Assembly: GCF_022179345.1 (NCBI RefSeq)
Contig: NZ_BPQR01000022.1
Coordinates: 1 to 64,000 of the forward strand
Origin: Methylobacterium jeotgali
GTDB lineage: Bacteria; Pseudomonadota; Alphaproteobacteria; Rhizobiales; Beijerinckiaceae
DNA length: 64,000 nucleotides
Direction: 5' to 3'
Position numbers and translations under genes: made by a program. Below are positions 7,758-16,251 of this stretch, in pieces (position 1 is the first letter of the stretch; each line of letters starts with the position of its first letter). Under the pieces are notes generated by a model. That model did not search any database. It was not told the origin of the DNA and worked only from the letters and a program-made list of their open reading frames with translations.

Positions 7758-9088
7758 GGGGCGTCCTCGGCCTCGCCCGCAGCCTGGAGGGGCGCACCGT
7801 CGTCGTCCTGCTCCTGGCCGTGCTCCTCGTCCATGGCGGCGCGCTGGCGATCTACCGCCTCTCGGCGGCGGCCGCCGCCGACGAGGCCTTCGCCACCGAG
7901 GTCGCCCGCCAACTCGTCATCGCGCGCGAGGCCGTGTCGCGGCGCCCGCCGGAGGAGCGGGCTGACGAGGCCGAGGCCCTCTCGTCGAACCATTTCGAGA
8001 TCGGCTGGGACGCCCCAGCGCCGGCTCGCCCCCCGGGGGCGACCGATCCCGCGCTCCGGGACCTGCGCGACCGCCTCCTCGCCCTCGAACCGGTCCTCGG
8101 GGCGGGGCTCGCCCTGAACCTGGAGGCGCCGGACGAGCCGCTCCACCGGCAGGACCTGCGCGGGATCATCCCGCTTCCGGACGGGAGCGCGCTGACCTTC
8201 CGGTCCGCGCACGCCCCGAGCCTCGTCCCCGTCGCGCCCTGGGCCTCGCTCGCCACCGCCATGGCCATCCTCGTCGGGGTGGCCGCGGTCGTCCTGATGC
8301 ATCGGATCGCCGGCCCCTTGCGGGAGCTGACCCGGGCCACCGGACGGATCGGCCACGGCGCCCCCGTCCGGGTTCCCGAGATTGGTCCCGACGAGACCCG
8401 AGGGATCGGCCGTGCCCTCAACGCGATGCAGGAGCGCATCCACCGGCTGGTCGGCGAGCGGACGCAGGCGCTCGCCGCCGTGTCCCACGACCTGCGAACG
8501 CCCATCACCCGGCTCCGCCTGCGCCTCGACCACGTCGAGGACCCGGCCGGGCGCCGCGCCATGGCCTCCGACCTCGACGACATGCAGGCGATGGTCGACG
8601 CGACGCTGGCCTACCTGGGGGGCGACGCCGACCCGGAGCCGCGGCAGGTCACCAACGTCGCGAGCATTTTGATGGGGGTCGCCGACGCCTCCGCGGATGC
8701 CGGCCGGGCGGTCGCATACGGAGGACCCGGCCGGGCCCTGGCGACGGTGCGCCCAGTCGCCTTCCGGCGGGCGCTGGAGAACCTCGTGGACAACGGCGTG
8801 CGCTACGGCGCGCGGGTGCGCATCGCCCTGGCGGCCGAAGAGACAGCGCTGGTCTTGCGCATCGACGACGACGGGCCCGGCATCCCGGCATGCGACGTCG
8901 CCTGCGCCTTCGAGCCCTTCACCCGCCTGGAGGGGTCGCGCAACCGAAACACCGGCGGGACCGGACTCGGCCTGACCATCGCGCGGCGGGCCGTGGAAGC
9001 GGAGGGAGGCACGCTCATCCTGACCACGAGGCCGGAGGGCGGATTGCGGGCCGAGATCCGCGTGCCCCGGGCTGGGCGCGGCGGCTGA
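7754..9088 (+). CDS. sensor histidine kinase (EnvZ-like architecture)
   Basis: A 444-residue membrane kinase. A first membrane helix (about 13-36) and a second (about 162-184) enclose a periplasmic domain of ~125 residues without evident His or Cys clusters. A HAMP linker follows, then the H-box with H245 (VSHDLRTPITRL), the N-box ENLVDNGVRYG, the G1 box DDDGPGIP and the G2 box GGTGLGLTIARR. It should autophosphorylate H245 and pass the phosphate to D64 of the overlapping upstream regulator. The sensed signal is presumably a metal in the periplasm, by neighbourhood only. Confidence 0.85.
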   Translation: MRGVLGLARSLEGRTVVVLLLAVLLVHGGALAIYRLSAAAAADEAFATEVARQLVIAREAVSRRPPEERADEAEALSSNHFEIGWDAPAPARPPGATDPALRDLRDRLLALEPVLGAGLALNLEAPDEPLHRQDLRGIIPLPDGSALTFRSAHAPSLVPVAPWASLATAMAILVGVAAVVLMHRIAGPLRELTRATGRIGHGAPVRVPEIGPDETRGIGRALNAMQERIHRLVGERTQALAAVSHDLRTPITRLRLRLDHVEDPAGRRAMASDLDDMQAMVDATLAYLGGDADPEPRQVTNVASILMGVADASADAGRAVAYGGPGRALATVRPVAFRRALENLVDNGVRYGARVRIALAAEETALVLRIDDDGPGIPACDVACAFEPFTRLEGSRNRNTGGTGLGLTIARRAVEAEGGTLILTTRPEGGLRAEIRVPRAGRGG

Positions 9089-9187
9089 CACACTTCGTCA
9101 CGAACGCGGCGTCCCGGAGACAAACGGCTTGGCTATCTCGGACTTCGAAGCGGCCGACGCGGTCGGCGCCGAACAGGAGACCGACAG

Positions 9188-9451
9188 ATGAAGCGCACGC
9201 TCGCCGCCGTCCTCGCCGCCGGGATGCTGGCCGCGGCCACGGGGTCCGCCTTCGCCGTGGACAGCCACGGCAATGCCTCGAACCCCGAGCGCGCCGTCCC
9301 GAACACCGGTGGCGTGTCGGGCGGCCCGGCCCATCGCGACGACCCGCGCGTCAGCGAGGCCCGTGAGAAGCGGCCCGACGGCAAGCCGGCGCATTCGGAC
9401 AACGACGGGCATGCCCACGGGCACAGCCACGACAAGCCCGGCAAGAAGTGA
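9188..9451 (+). CDS. small exported His-rich protein
   Basis: An 87-residue protein with a clear signal peptide (residues 1-23, MKRTLAAVLAAGMLAAATGS then AFA). The mature part is hydrophilic and ends in a His/Asp cluster (HSDNDGHAHGHSHDKPGKK). It starts 99 bp after the histidine-kinase gene and is preceded by the ribosome-binding site AGGAGA. I do not recognise a family. Position and composition suggest a periplasmic metal buffer, one of three such small proteins within 1.2 kb. Confidence 0.65.
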   Translation: MKRTLAAVLAAGMLAAATGSAFAVDSHGNASNPERAVPNTGGVSGGPAHRDDPRVSEAREKRPDGKPAHSDNDGHAHGHSHDKPGKK

Positions 9452-9488
9452 GCTCGCCGGGCAGGCCGCGGGGGCGGGAGGCGCGGAC

Positions 9489-9605
9489 ATGCGGATGCTG
9501 CCCCTGCTCGTCGTCTTCGCGCTCCTGGCCGCGGTGATCGGCTACGCGCTCGCCGAGCCTGCTCGGCACGTCGTTCACGATGCGCCGACCCCTCGCGCGT
9601 CGTGA
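9489..9605 (+). CDS. very small membrane-anchored protein (38 aa)
   Basis: A 38-codon frame from the ATG at 9489, with a single hydrophobic helix (MRMLPLLVVFALLAAVIGYA) and a short His-containing tail (AEPARHVVHDAPTPRAS). A GGGCGGGAGG ribosome-binding site lies 8-15 bases upstream. It follows the His-rich gene by 37 bp and is followed directly by a strong hairpin terminator, which fits the last gene of a transcript. The coding call rests on the ribosome-binding site, helix and terminator only. Confidence 0.45.
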   Translation: MRMLPLLVVFALLAAVIGYALAEPARHVVHDAPTPRAS

Positions 9606-9607
9606 TG

Positions 9608-9637
9608 CGCCCGCACCGGCGCGAGCCGGTGCGGGCG
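9608..9637. terminator. intrinsic terminator-like hairpin
   Basis: A perfect 13-bp GC-rich stem (9608-9620 with 9625-9637) encloses the tetraloop GCGA. It begins three bases after the stop of the 38-codon gene and is followed by ACCTCTTCTC. It lies between convergent genes (9605 and 9665) and could serve both strands. Confidence 0.7.
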
Positions 9638-9664
9638 ACCTCTTCTCGACGCCAGGCGGCGACC

Positions 9665-9904
9665 TCAGTCGTCGAAGTCGTGATGGTGATGGTGCCGCTC
9701 GAACCGGCCCGGCCCGTAATCCTCGCGGCGCGGGTGATGGTGCCGGACCACGACGTCGTCATGGTTGCCGTGGCGGTAGACATCGACATGGTCGTGCGGC
9801 CGCCGCTCGCCGTAGCCGTAGCCGCGCTCGTAATACTGGGCCGAGGCCGCGGCCGGCGCGAGGAGGATGGCCGCCGCCATCAAGCCTGCTAGGTGCCGTC
9901 GCAT
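9665..9904 (-). CDS. small exported His/Tyr-rich protein
   Basis: A 79-residue protein with a signal peptide (about 1-22, ending AAASAQ) and a mature part made almost wholly of His, Asp, Arg, Tyr and Gly. It contains RHHHP and HHHHHDF clusters and a YYERGYGYGERR stretch. It is preceded on its strand by the ribosome-binding site GGAGGAGA. No family recognised. A periplasmic metal-binding or buffering role is inferred from composition and from its place between two-component and czc genes. Confidence 0.65.
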   Translation of the reverse strand: MRRHLAGLMAAAILLAPAAASAQYYERGYGYGERRPHDHVDVYRHGNHDDVVVRHHHPRREDYGPGRFERHHHHHDFDD

Positions 9905-10076
9905 CGCTGTCTCCTCCGGGGATTCCTATTGCGGCGGTTTGCGCGGCGGCCGTTGAACAGGTTCTGAGACCGTCGTTCAGGAAGCCGTCACCCCAGGTTC
10001 GCCGACGTCCTCGAAATGCGAGGGGCCGGGCCGGACGTCGCTGCCCCCGGCCCGGCCCCGTCGCGATGTCAGCCGC

Positions 10077-10313
10077 TCAGTGGCGGTGCTCTTCCACGAC
10101 GGTCTTCTCGTGATGGTCGTCATGATGTTCGTGCACGACCGGCCGGTCGCGATGGTTCTCCTCGACGGTGGTGTGCGTATGGTCGACATCGCGGCGGTGG
10201 CCGTCGCCGTGAACCCCGACTCCGCCGGGGCCGACGTCCACGTGCTGGGCGAGCGCACCGACCGGCGCGAGGGCCAGGGCGGCCGCGGCGGCGGCGGCGA
10301 ACATGATCTTCAT
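10077..10313 (-). CDS. small exported His-rich protein
   Basis: I start at the ATG at 10313, preceded on its strand by GGAGATCCTTGG; longer in-frame readings run through the promoter region. The 78-residue product has a signal peptide (1-23, MKIMFAAAAAAALALAPVGA then LAQ). Its mature part has repeated HTHTTVEENH, HEHHDDHHEK and EEHRH segments. It is divergent from the gene at 10544. This is the third His-rich exported peptide in this stretch, and the three sequences are not obvious copies of one another. A metal-buffering role is inferred. Confidence 0.65.
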   Translation of the reverse strand: MKIMFAAAAAAALALAPVGALAQHVDVGPGGVGVHGDGHRRDVDHTHTTVEENHRDRPVVHEHHDDHHEKTVVEEHRH

Positions 10314-10472
10314 CCAAGGATCTCCATGTTTCGCGGTCGGCCGGGAATGCGGCCCCCCGCGAAACCGTTCCCGGATTTTCCTCGCCCGGTATTCGTCTCG
10401 GCCGAGCGAGAAACGGCTTGGCCGCTTTCGCGTCGTGACCGCGGCTGACCTTGCATGGCGGCCACAAAATCT

Positions 10473-10487
10473 GTTCAGACCGGGTTC
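10473..10487. promoter_or_regulatory. direct repeat GTTC-N7-GTTC, candidate regulator site
   Basis: GTTC at 10473-10476 and at 10484-10487 are spaced 11 bp apart; extended half-sites read TGTTCA and GGTTCA. It lies in the 230-bp gap between divergent genes starting at 10313 and 10544. An 11-bp period suits a dimer of an OmpR-family regulator such as the one at 7011. The same string is also the core of the alphaproteobacterial LexA box, so the assignment is open. Confidence 0.4.
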
Positions 10488-10543
10488 AAGAGGCCAGGAC
10501 GATGCCTTGTCCGATCCGGGATAAATCGCGCATAAGGCCGGAG

Positions 10544-10915
10544 ATGGGTTCAGGACGCGGGCATAGCCGCAGGTGGGCGGCACGGGGATGGTGGGCGTTC
10601 GCCGCACGCCTGCTCGCGCTCGCCCTCGCCCTGTCCCTCGTCGCGCCCGCCGCCGGCCTCGCCGCCGACGTCGCGTACCACGATGGCGGCGGCAGGCACG
10701 TCACGGAGATCGCGAGCATTGAGGCCGCGCCCGACACCGGCGCGACCGACCCCGGCATGGCCTGCCACCTCCATTGTGGCTGCCACCAGGCGGCACCCGC
10801 CGTGGCGGACTTCTCGGAGCCGGTCTTCGGGGTCGCCCGGCTGGCCTATGCGCATTTGAGCCAGACGGTTTCCTCCGTCTCGCCGGACCGCCTGCCGAGG
10901 CCCCCCCGCGCCTGA
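10544..10915 (+). CDS. small exported protein with a CHLHCGCH metal-binding motif
   Basis: The ATG at 10544 has AAGG six bases upstream. An alternative ATG at 10502 would sit only 14 bp after the candidate regulator site and is less likely. The 123-residue product has an Arg-rich N-terminus and one strong hydrophobic segment (about 17-41, probably a signal peptide or anchor). CHLHCGCH near residue 75 is a compact Cys/His motif. It is directly upstream of czcB, the position where small CzcI/DUF2946-like proteins occur in other metal operons. Membership is a guess; metal binding is plausible from the motif. Confidence 0.55.
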   Translation: MGSGRGHSRRWAARGWWAFAARLLALALALSLVAPAAGLAADVAYHDGGGRHVTEIASIEAAPDTGATDPGMACHLHCGCHQAAPAVADFSEPVFGVARLAYAHLSQTVSSVSPDRLPRPPRA

Positions 10916-11035
10916 GGTGACGCCGCAGAGGCGCGTCCCGAACCCGGAGCCCGCGCTCCGGGCCACTCCTCACGCCACAGAAGCGGGACTGCCGCGTCCG
11001 TCCGAACGGCGCCCGATCCCGGCCGAGCAGGTCTC

Positions 11036-12388
11036 ATGCGCATCCTCATCACCGCGGTCCTCGTGGCCGCCGGCATCGTCGTCGGCGCCGCCGTCCCCGC
11101 CATATCCGCGTTCGTCCGCGGCCTCCTGACATCGGCCGGGCTGCCGCCGGCCATCCTCACCTTCGCCGCCGGCCCGCCCCCTGGCGGGAAGGCGCCGAAG
11201 GATGAGGCCGACCATGCCGAAGGCGACGGCCACGACCACGGCAAGGCCGCCGCGCCGAAGGCCGAGGGAGCCCACGCTCACGGCGAGCACGAGCATTCCG
11301 AGGCGGAGGGCGAGGAAGGCCACGTCAAGATGACGGCCGAGCAGGTCGAGGGGCAGGACATCGGCGTCGCCAAGGCCGAGGGCGGGACGCTCTCGCGACA
11401 CGTCCTGGTGCCCGGCACCATCACGCCCGATACCGACCGGATCGCCCGCGTCCCCGCCCGCGTCGTCGGCACGGTGTCCGAGATGCGCAAGCGCCTGGGC
11501 GACGACGTCAGGAAGGGCGAGGTGGTCGCCCTCCTCGACAGCCGGGAAGTCGCCGACGCCAAGAGCGAGTACCTCACCGCGATGGTCCAGTCCGACCTCC
11601 AGAAGATCAACTTCGAGCGCCAGCAGAAACTCTTGGCGTCGGCGGCGGCATCCCAGGCGGCGTTCGACAACGCCAAGGCCGTGTTCCAGGAGAACCAGCT
11701 GCGCGTCGACCTCGCCCGCCAGAAGCTCTCGGCGCTGGGCCTGAACGCCGCCGAGGTCGCCGCCGCGCAGAAACGCGACGAGGCGACGCCGAACGCCTCG
11801 ACGCTGCGCCAGTACGAGCTGCGGGCGCCCATCGCCGGCCGCATCGTGGAGCGCAAGGTCGATGTCGGCACGGCGGTGGGCAAGGAGGGCGACCCTGCCG
11901 ACGTCTACACCGTCGCCGACCTCTCGACCGTCTGGATCGAGCTCGCGGTCCCCACCTCCGACCTCGCCGAGGTCCGGGAGGGCGCGCGGGTCACCGTGAA
12001 CCGCGGCGGCCGCAGCGAGCAGGGCAAGGTGGTGTTCGTCAGCCCGCTGCTGAACGCCGACACCCGGTCCGCCCGGGTCGTGGTCTCGCTGCCCAACAAG
12101 GACATGGCCTGGAGGCCCGGCACCTACGTCACCGCCGAGGTCGAGACCGCGACGGACCAAGTGCCGGTGCGGGTCGCCAAGTCGGCGCTCCAGACCGTCG
12201 AGGGCAAGCGCGTCGTCTTCGTGCGCACGGACGAGGGCTTCGAAAAGCGCGAGGTCGAGCTCGGGCGCTCCGACGACGACGGCTTCGAGGTCGTCTCGGG
12301 CCTCAAGCCCGGCGAGACCATCGCGGTGGCCAACACCTTCCTCCTCAAGGCCGAGCTCGGGAAGAGCGAAGCCGACCACGACCATTGA
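11036..12388 (+). CDS. czcB: CzcB-like periplasmic adaptor of a heavy-metal RND efflux pump
   Basis: A 450-residue membrane-fusion protein. An N-terminal membrane anchor (about 4-25) is followed by a His-rich segment (about 56-95, with GDGHDHGK and HAHGEHEHSE) typical of CzcB. The HlyD-type barrel-sandwich domain is split by a helical hairpin (about 185-245) and resumes at YELRAPIAGRIVERKVDVG. Beta-barrel and membrane-proximal domains complete it. It joins the inner-membrane pump CzcA to an outer-membrane channel. The stop overlaps the region of the czcA start, so both are made together. Confidence 0.85.
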   Translation: MRILITAVLVAAGIVVGAAVPAISAFVRGLLTSAGLPPAILTFAAGPPPGGKAPKDEADHAEGDGHDHGKAAAPKAEGAHAHGEHEHSEAEGEEGHVKMTAEQVEGQDIGVAKAEGGTLSRHVLVPGTITPDTDRIARVPARVVGTVSEMRKRLGDDVRKGEVVALLDSREVADAKSEYLTAMVQSDLQKINFERQQKLLASAAASQAAFDNAKAVFQENQLRVDLARQKLSALGLNAAEVAAAQKRDEATPNASTLRQYELRAPIAGRIVERKVDVGTAVGKEGDPADVYTVADLSTVWIELAVPTSDLAEVREGARVTVNRGGRSEQGKVVFVSPLLNADTRSARVVVSLPNKDMAWRPGTYVTAEVETATDQVPVRVAKSALQTVEGKRVVFVRTDEGFEKREVELGRSDDDGFEVVSGLKPGETIAVANTFLLKAELGKSEADHDH

Positions 12389-12399
12389 GGAAGCCCGAC

Positions 12400-15300
12400 A
12401 TGATCAGCCGCATCCTCGACTTCTCCGTGCACCAGCGCTGGCTGGTTCTGCTCCTGTCGCTGCTGGCCGCCGGCTTCGGCGGCTACTCGGTCACCAAGCT
12501 GCCGATAGACGCGGTGCCCGACATCACCAACAACCAGGTGCAGATCAACACGACGGCGCCGTCGCTCTCGCCCGTCGACATCGAGAAGCAGGTCACCTAC
12601 CCGGTCGAGACCGCGCTCGCGGGCATCAAGGGGCTCGAATACACCCGCTCGCTCTCGCGCAACGGCTTCTCGCAGGTCACCGCGGTCTTCGCGGAGAAGC
12701 TCGACATCTACTTCGCCCGCCAGCAGGTCGCCGAGCGCCTCGCGCAGGTGAGGCGGGACCTGCCGCCCGGCACCGAGCCCAGCATGGGGCCGATCTCGAC
12801 CGGGCTGGGCGAGATCTACATGTGGTCGATCCATTACGCGAAGCCCGGCGAGCGCACGGTCTCGAAGGCGGGCAAGCCCGGCTGGCAGCCCGATGGCAGC
12901 TACCTGACCCCCGAGGGCCAGCGCCTGAAGACCGAGCTGGAGCAGACCGCCTACCTGCGCACCGTCCAGGACTGGATCATCCGCCCCCTAGTCAAGACCG
13001 TGTCCGGCGTGGCCGGGGTCGACGGCATCGGCGGCTTCGAGAAGCAGTACCACGTCCAGCCCGACCCGACGCGGCTCGCGTCCCTCGACCTGTCCTTCTC
13101 GGACGTCGCCCGGGCGCTGGAGGCCAACAACGCCAACCAGGGCGCCCGCTACCTGGAGGACAACGGCGAGGGCTACGTCGTGCGCGCCGCCGGCCGCCTG
13201 GAGAGCATGGACGAGATCGGCGACGTGGTCGTCGCCACCCGGGGCGGCGTGCCGGTGCGGATCAAGGACATCGCCGAGGTCCGCATCGGGCGCGACCTGC
13301 GCACGGGCTCGGGCAGCGAGGACGGCCAGGAGGTCGTCGTCGGCACCGCCCTGATGCTGATCGGCGAGAACAGCCGCACGGTGGCTGCCGCGGTCGACGC
13401 GCGCATGGAACAGATCCGCAAGAGCCTGCCGCCCGGCGTCGAGGTCCAGACCGTCCTCGACCGGACCCGGCTCGTCGAGGCGACCGTGAAGACGGTGGTG
13501 AAGAACCTGTCCGAGGGCGCGGCTCTCGTCATCGTCATCCTGTTCCTGCTGCTCGGCAACATCCGGGCCGCCATCATCACGGCCCTGGTCATCCCGGTCG
13601 CCATGCTGATGACCATGACCGGCATGGTCGAGGCGAAGATCTCGGCCAACTTGATGAGCCTCGGCGCCCTCGATTTCGGGCTGATCGTCGACGGGGCGGT
13701 GATCATCACCGAGAACGCCCTGCGCCACCTCGCAGAGAAGCAGCAGGAGCTGGGCAGGGGGCTCGACACCGAGGAGCGCCTCCAGACGGTCCGCGCCTCA
13801 GCCGAGGAGATGATCAAGCCGTCGCTCTACGGGCAGGCGATCATCATCTTGGTCTACGTCCCGCTCCTGACCTTCACGGGGGTCGAGGGCAAGATGTTCG
13901 AGCCGATGGCGCTGACCGTGATCATCGCGCTCGTGGCGGCCTTCGTGCTGTCGCTGACCTTCGTGCCGGCGCTCATCGCCATCGTCATCACCGGCAAGGT
14001 CACGGAGAAGGACAACCTCATCATCCGGGCGCTCAAGGCCGCTTACCGCCCGGTGCTCGGCGCGGCGGTCCGGGCGCCGTTCGTCTTCGTCGGCGCGGCG
14101 CTCCTGCTGCTCGTCGGGGCGGGCATCCTGTTCACCCGCCTCGGGACCGAGTTCATCCCGCAGCTCGACGAGAAGAGCATCGCCCTCAACGCCACCCGAA
14201 TCCCATCGACCTCCCTCACCCAGTCGCAGGCGATGCAGCTCAAGGTCGAGAAGGTGGTCTCGAAATTCCCGCAGGTGGCCTACGTCTTCTCGAAGACCGG
14301 CACCGCCGAGGTCGCCTCCGACCCGATGCCGCCGAACTCCTCAGACACCTTCGTCATCCTGAAACCCCAGGAGGAGTGGCCCGAGCCGAGCCTGTCCAAG
14401 GCCGAGTTGCAGGAGCAGATCGAGAAGGCGGTCGGGGCGCTCGCCGGCAACGTCTACGAGTTCTCCCAGCCGATCCAGCTGCGCTTCAACGAGCTGCTCG
14501 CCGGCACCCGGGGCGACCTCGCCGTGAAGGTGTTCGGCGACGAGTTCGAGCCGATGCTGAAGGCGGCCAACCAGGTCGCGGCGGTCCTGAAGGGCATCGA
14601 CGGCGCCGAGGACGTCAAGGTCGAGCAGACGGCGGGCCTGCCGTTCCTGGAGATCAAGATCAACAAGGCCGAGGCGGCGCGCTACGGCCTGAGCACCGGG
14701 GCGATCCAGGAGGTCATCGGCGCGGCCATCGGGGGACGGGACGCCGGCGTCGTGTTCGAGGGCGACCGTCGCTTCCCCATCGTCGTGCGCCTGACCGACA
14801 AGGTCCGCGAGGACCGGGAGGCCCTGGAGAACATCCCGGTGCCGCTGCCGGCGGGCCCGAACGGCCGGGCGAGCTCGGTCCTGCTCAAGCAGGTGGCGAG
14901 CTTTTCGGTCACCGAGGGACCGAACCAGATCTCGCGCGAGAACGGCAAGCGGCGGGTCGTGGTCACGGCCAACGTGCGCGGGCGGGACATCGGCTCGCTC
15001 GTCGCGGAGGCGCAGGCGAAGGTTGGAAGCCAGGTGCAGCTGCCGCCAGGTTCCTACCTCACCTGGGGCGGGCAGTTCGAGAACCTCGCCTCGGCCAAGC
15101 GGCGGCTGATGGTGGTGGTACCGGTCTGCTTCTTCCTGATCTTCCTGTTGCTGTACTCGGCCCTGGGCTCGCCGCGGGACGCGCTGCTGGTGTTCAGCGC
15201 GGTGCCGCTTGCCCTCACCGGGGGCATCTTCGCGCTTTGGCTGCGCGGCATGCCGGTCTCGGTACCGGCGGCGGTCGGGTTCATCGCGCTCTCGGGCGTT

Positions 15301-15648
15301 GCGGTCCTCAACGGCCTCGTCATGCTGACCTTCATCAAGCAGCTCGTGGCGGAGGGCCGGCCGAAGCGCGAGGCCATCCTGGAGGGCGCCATGACCCGGT
15401 TGCGGCCGGTGGCGATGACGGCGCTGGTCGCCTCGCTCGGCTTCGTGCCCATGGCCATCGCCACCGAGACCGGCGCCGAGATCCAGCGGCCGCTCGCCAC
15501 CGTGGTCATCGGTGGCCTGATCAGCGCCACCCTGCTGACCCTGATCGTGCTGCCGGCCCTGTACGCCCGGTTCGGCAAGGTTGTCGTCCCGAAGGTCGCG
15601 GAGCGGCCGCGGGAGCCGGGGCCACGACACCTCAAGGCGGCGGAGTAG
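12400..15648 (+). CDS. czcA: CzcA-like heavy-metal RND efflux pump
   Basis: I use the ATG at 12400 (MISRILDFSVHQRW) rather than the TTG at 12385 that overlaps czcB; this gives 1082 residues. Twelve membrane helices and two large periplasmic loops form the RND layout. The helix-4 motif DFGLIVDGAVIITEN carries D425, D431 and E438, the proton-relay residues of the HME subfamily that exports Zn, Co and Cd. The N-terminal PIDAVPDITNNQVQINT is also typical of CzcA/CusA. No outer-membrane channel gene (czcC) is present nearby, so a channel from elsewhere must be used. Confidence 0.9.
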   Translation: MISRILDFSVHQRWLVLLLSLLAAGFGGYSVTKLPIDAVPDITNNQVQINTTAPSLSPVDIEKQVTYPVETALAGIKGLEYTRSLSRNGFSQVTAVFAEKLDIYFARQQVAERLAQVRRDLPPGTEPSMGPISTGLGEIYMWSIHYAKPGERTVSKAGKPGWQPDGSYLTPEGQRLKTELEQTAYLRTVQDWIIRPLVKTVSGVAGVDGIGGFEKQYHVQPDPTRLASLDLSFSDVARALEANNANQGARYLEDNGEGYVVRAAGRLESMDEIGDVVVATRGGVPVRIKDIAEVRIGRDLRTGSGSEDGQEVVVGTALMLIGENSRTVAAAVDARMEQIRKSLPPGVEVQTVLDRTRLVEATVKTVVKNLSEGAALVIVILFLLLGNIRAAIITALVIPVAMLMTMTGMVEAKISANLMSLGALDFGLIVDGAVIITENALRHLAEKQQELGRGLDTEERLQTVRASAEEMIKPSLYGQAIIILVYVPLLTFTGVEGKMFEPMALTVIIALVAAFVLSLTFVPALIAIVITGKVTEKDNLIIRALKAAYRPVLGAAVRAPFVFVGAALLLLVGAGILFTRLGTEFIPQLDEKSIALNATRIPSTSLTQSQAMQLKVEKVVSKFPQVAYVFSKTGTAEVASDPMPPNSSDTFVILKPQEEWPEPSLSKAELQEQIEKAVGALAGNVYEFSQPIQLRFNELLAGTRGDLAVKVFGDEFEPMLKAANQVAAVLKGIDGAEDVKVEQTAGLPFLEIKINKAEAARYGLSTGAIQEVIGAAIGGRDAGVVFEGDRRFPIVVRLTDKVREDREALENIPVPLPAGPNGRASSVLLKQVASFSVTEGPNQISRENGKRRVVVTANVRGRDIGSLVAEAQAKVGSQVQLPPGSYLTWGGQFENLASAKRRLMVVVPVCFFLIFLLLYSALGSPRDALLVFSAVPLALTGGIFALWLRGMPVSVPAAVGFIALSGVAVLNGLVMLTFIKQLVAEGRPKREAILEGAMTRLRPVAMTALVASLGFVPMAIATETGAEIQRPLATVVIGGLISATLLTLIVLPALYARFGKVVVPKVAERPREPGPRHLKAAE

Positions 15649-15653
15649 ACGAG

Positions 15654-16211
15654 ATGCGACGCGTCCCAACCTGGTTGGCGGCTCCTTTCGCCTTCCTCGC
15701 GCTGACGGGTGCGGCTCCGGGCGCGGACGGAGGCGTCGGCGAGGCTCCGTTCGGCCTCGCGTGGGGGCCCGTCGCCGACGTGCCGCGCCCGCTCAAGGCC
15801 GACCGCGAGGCCAACCTGACCGCGCTGTACTACCCGCGTGGCTGGCGGCCGGCCGTCGGGTCGGCAACGGCCGAGGTCGTGCTGGTGGTCTGCCGCGAGG
15901 AGGGTCTGCAGGAGGTCGTCTGGGTGGGGCTCCCCCTGGCGGGCGAGGAACTCGCGCGCGTGCGCCGCGCCATCCACGACGAAGGGGTGCGCCGCTACGG
16001 CGAGCCGACACCGGGGCCATCGGCCGATTCCGAGCTCTGGCCCGGCGGTCGGGCTCTCCTGGCCAGCCGCGAGGCTCCGGACGGGCGGCACGAGCTCGTC
16101 ATGGCGGCGTTCGGTCCCGGCTACGCGGCCTGCTCGGCCGCCCACCTCGCCGCGACCGGACACCCCGCCGGCGCGCACGTGGCCGAGCTCATCGGCTCCT
16201 CCGGCCCCTGA
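15654..16211 (+). CDS. exported orphan protein in the czc operon
   Basis: A 185-residue frame starting 5 bp after the czcA stop. Residues 1-23 form a signal peptide (ending GAAPGA). The mature part has a Cys near residue 78 (VVCREEG) and another near residue 161 (AACSAAH) that could form a disulfide. I recognise no domain. Tight spacing between czcA and a CDF gene makes a role connected to metal export likely, but the function is unknown. Confidence 0.6.
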   Translation: MRRVPTWLAAPFAFLALTGAAPGADGGVGEAPFGLAWGPVADVPRPLKADREANLTALYYPRGWRPAVGSATAEVVLVVCREEGLQEVVWVGLPLAGEELARVRRAIHDEGVRRYGEPTPGPSADSELWPGGRALLASREAPDGRHELVMAAFGPGYAACSAAHLAATGHPAGAHVAELIGSSGP

Positions 16212-16251
16212 GGCGGCCGGTCCGGGACGGCAACGAAAGACTGGGAGCGAC

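Noticed and set aside
9952-9980. GAACAGGTTC and GTTCTGAGACCGTCGTTCA near the start of the 9665 gene, considered as a second regulator box
   Set aside because: The GTTC half-sites are 14 bp apart, not 11, so they do not match the site at 10473 or a LexA box.
12822-16211. A plus-strand frame of 1129 codons overlapping czcA
   Set aside because: Up to about 15650 it is a shadow of czcA with Arg/Pro/Gly-rich composition. Only its last 186 codons, from the ATG at 15654, form a plausible gene, and these are annotated separately.
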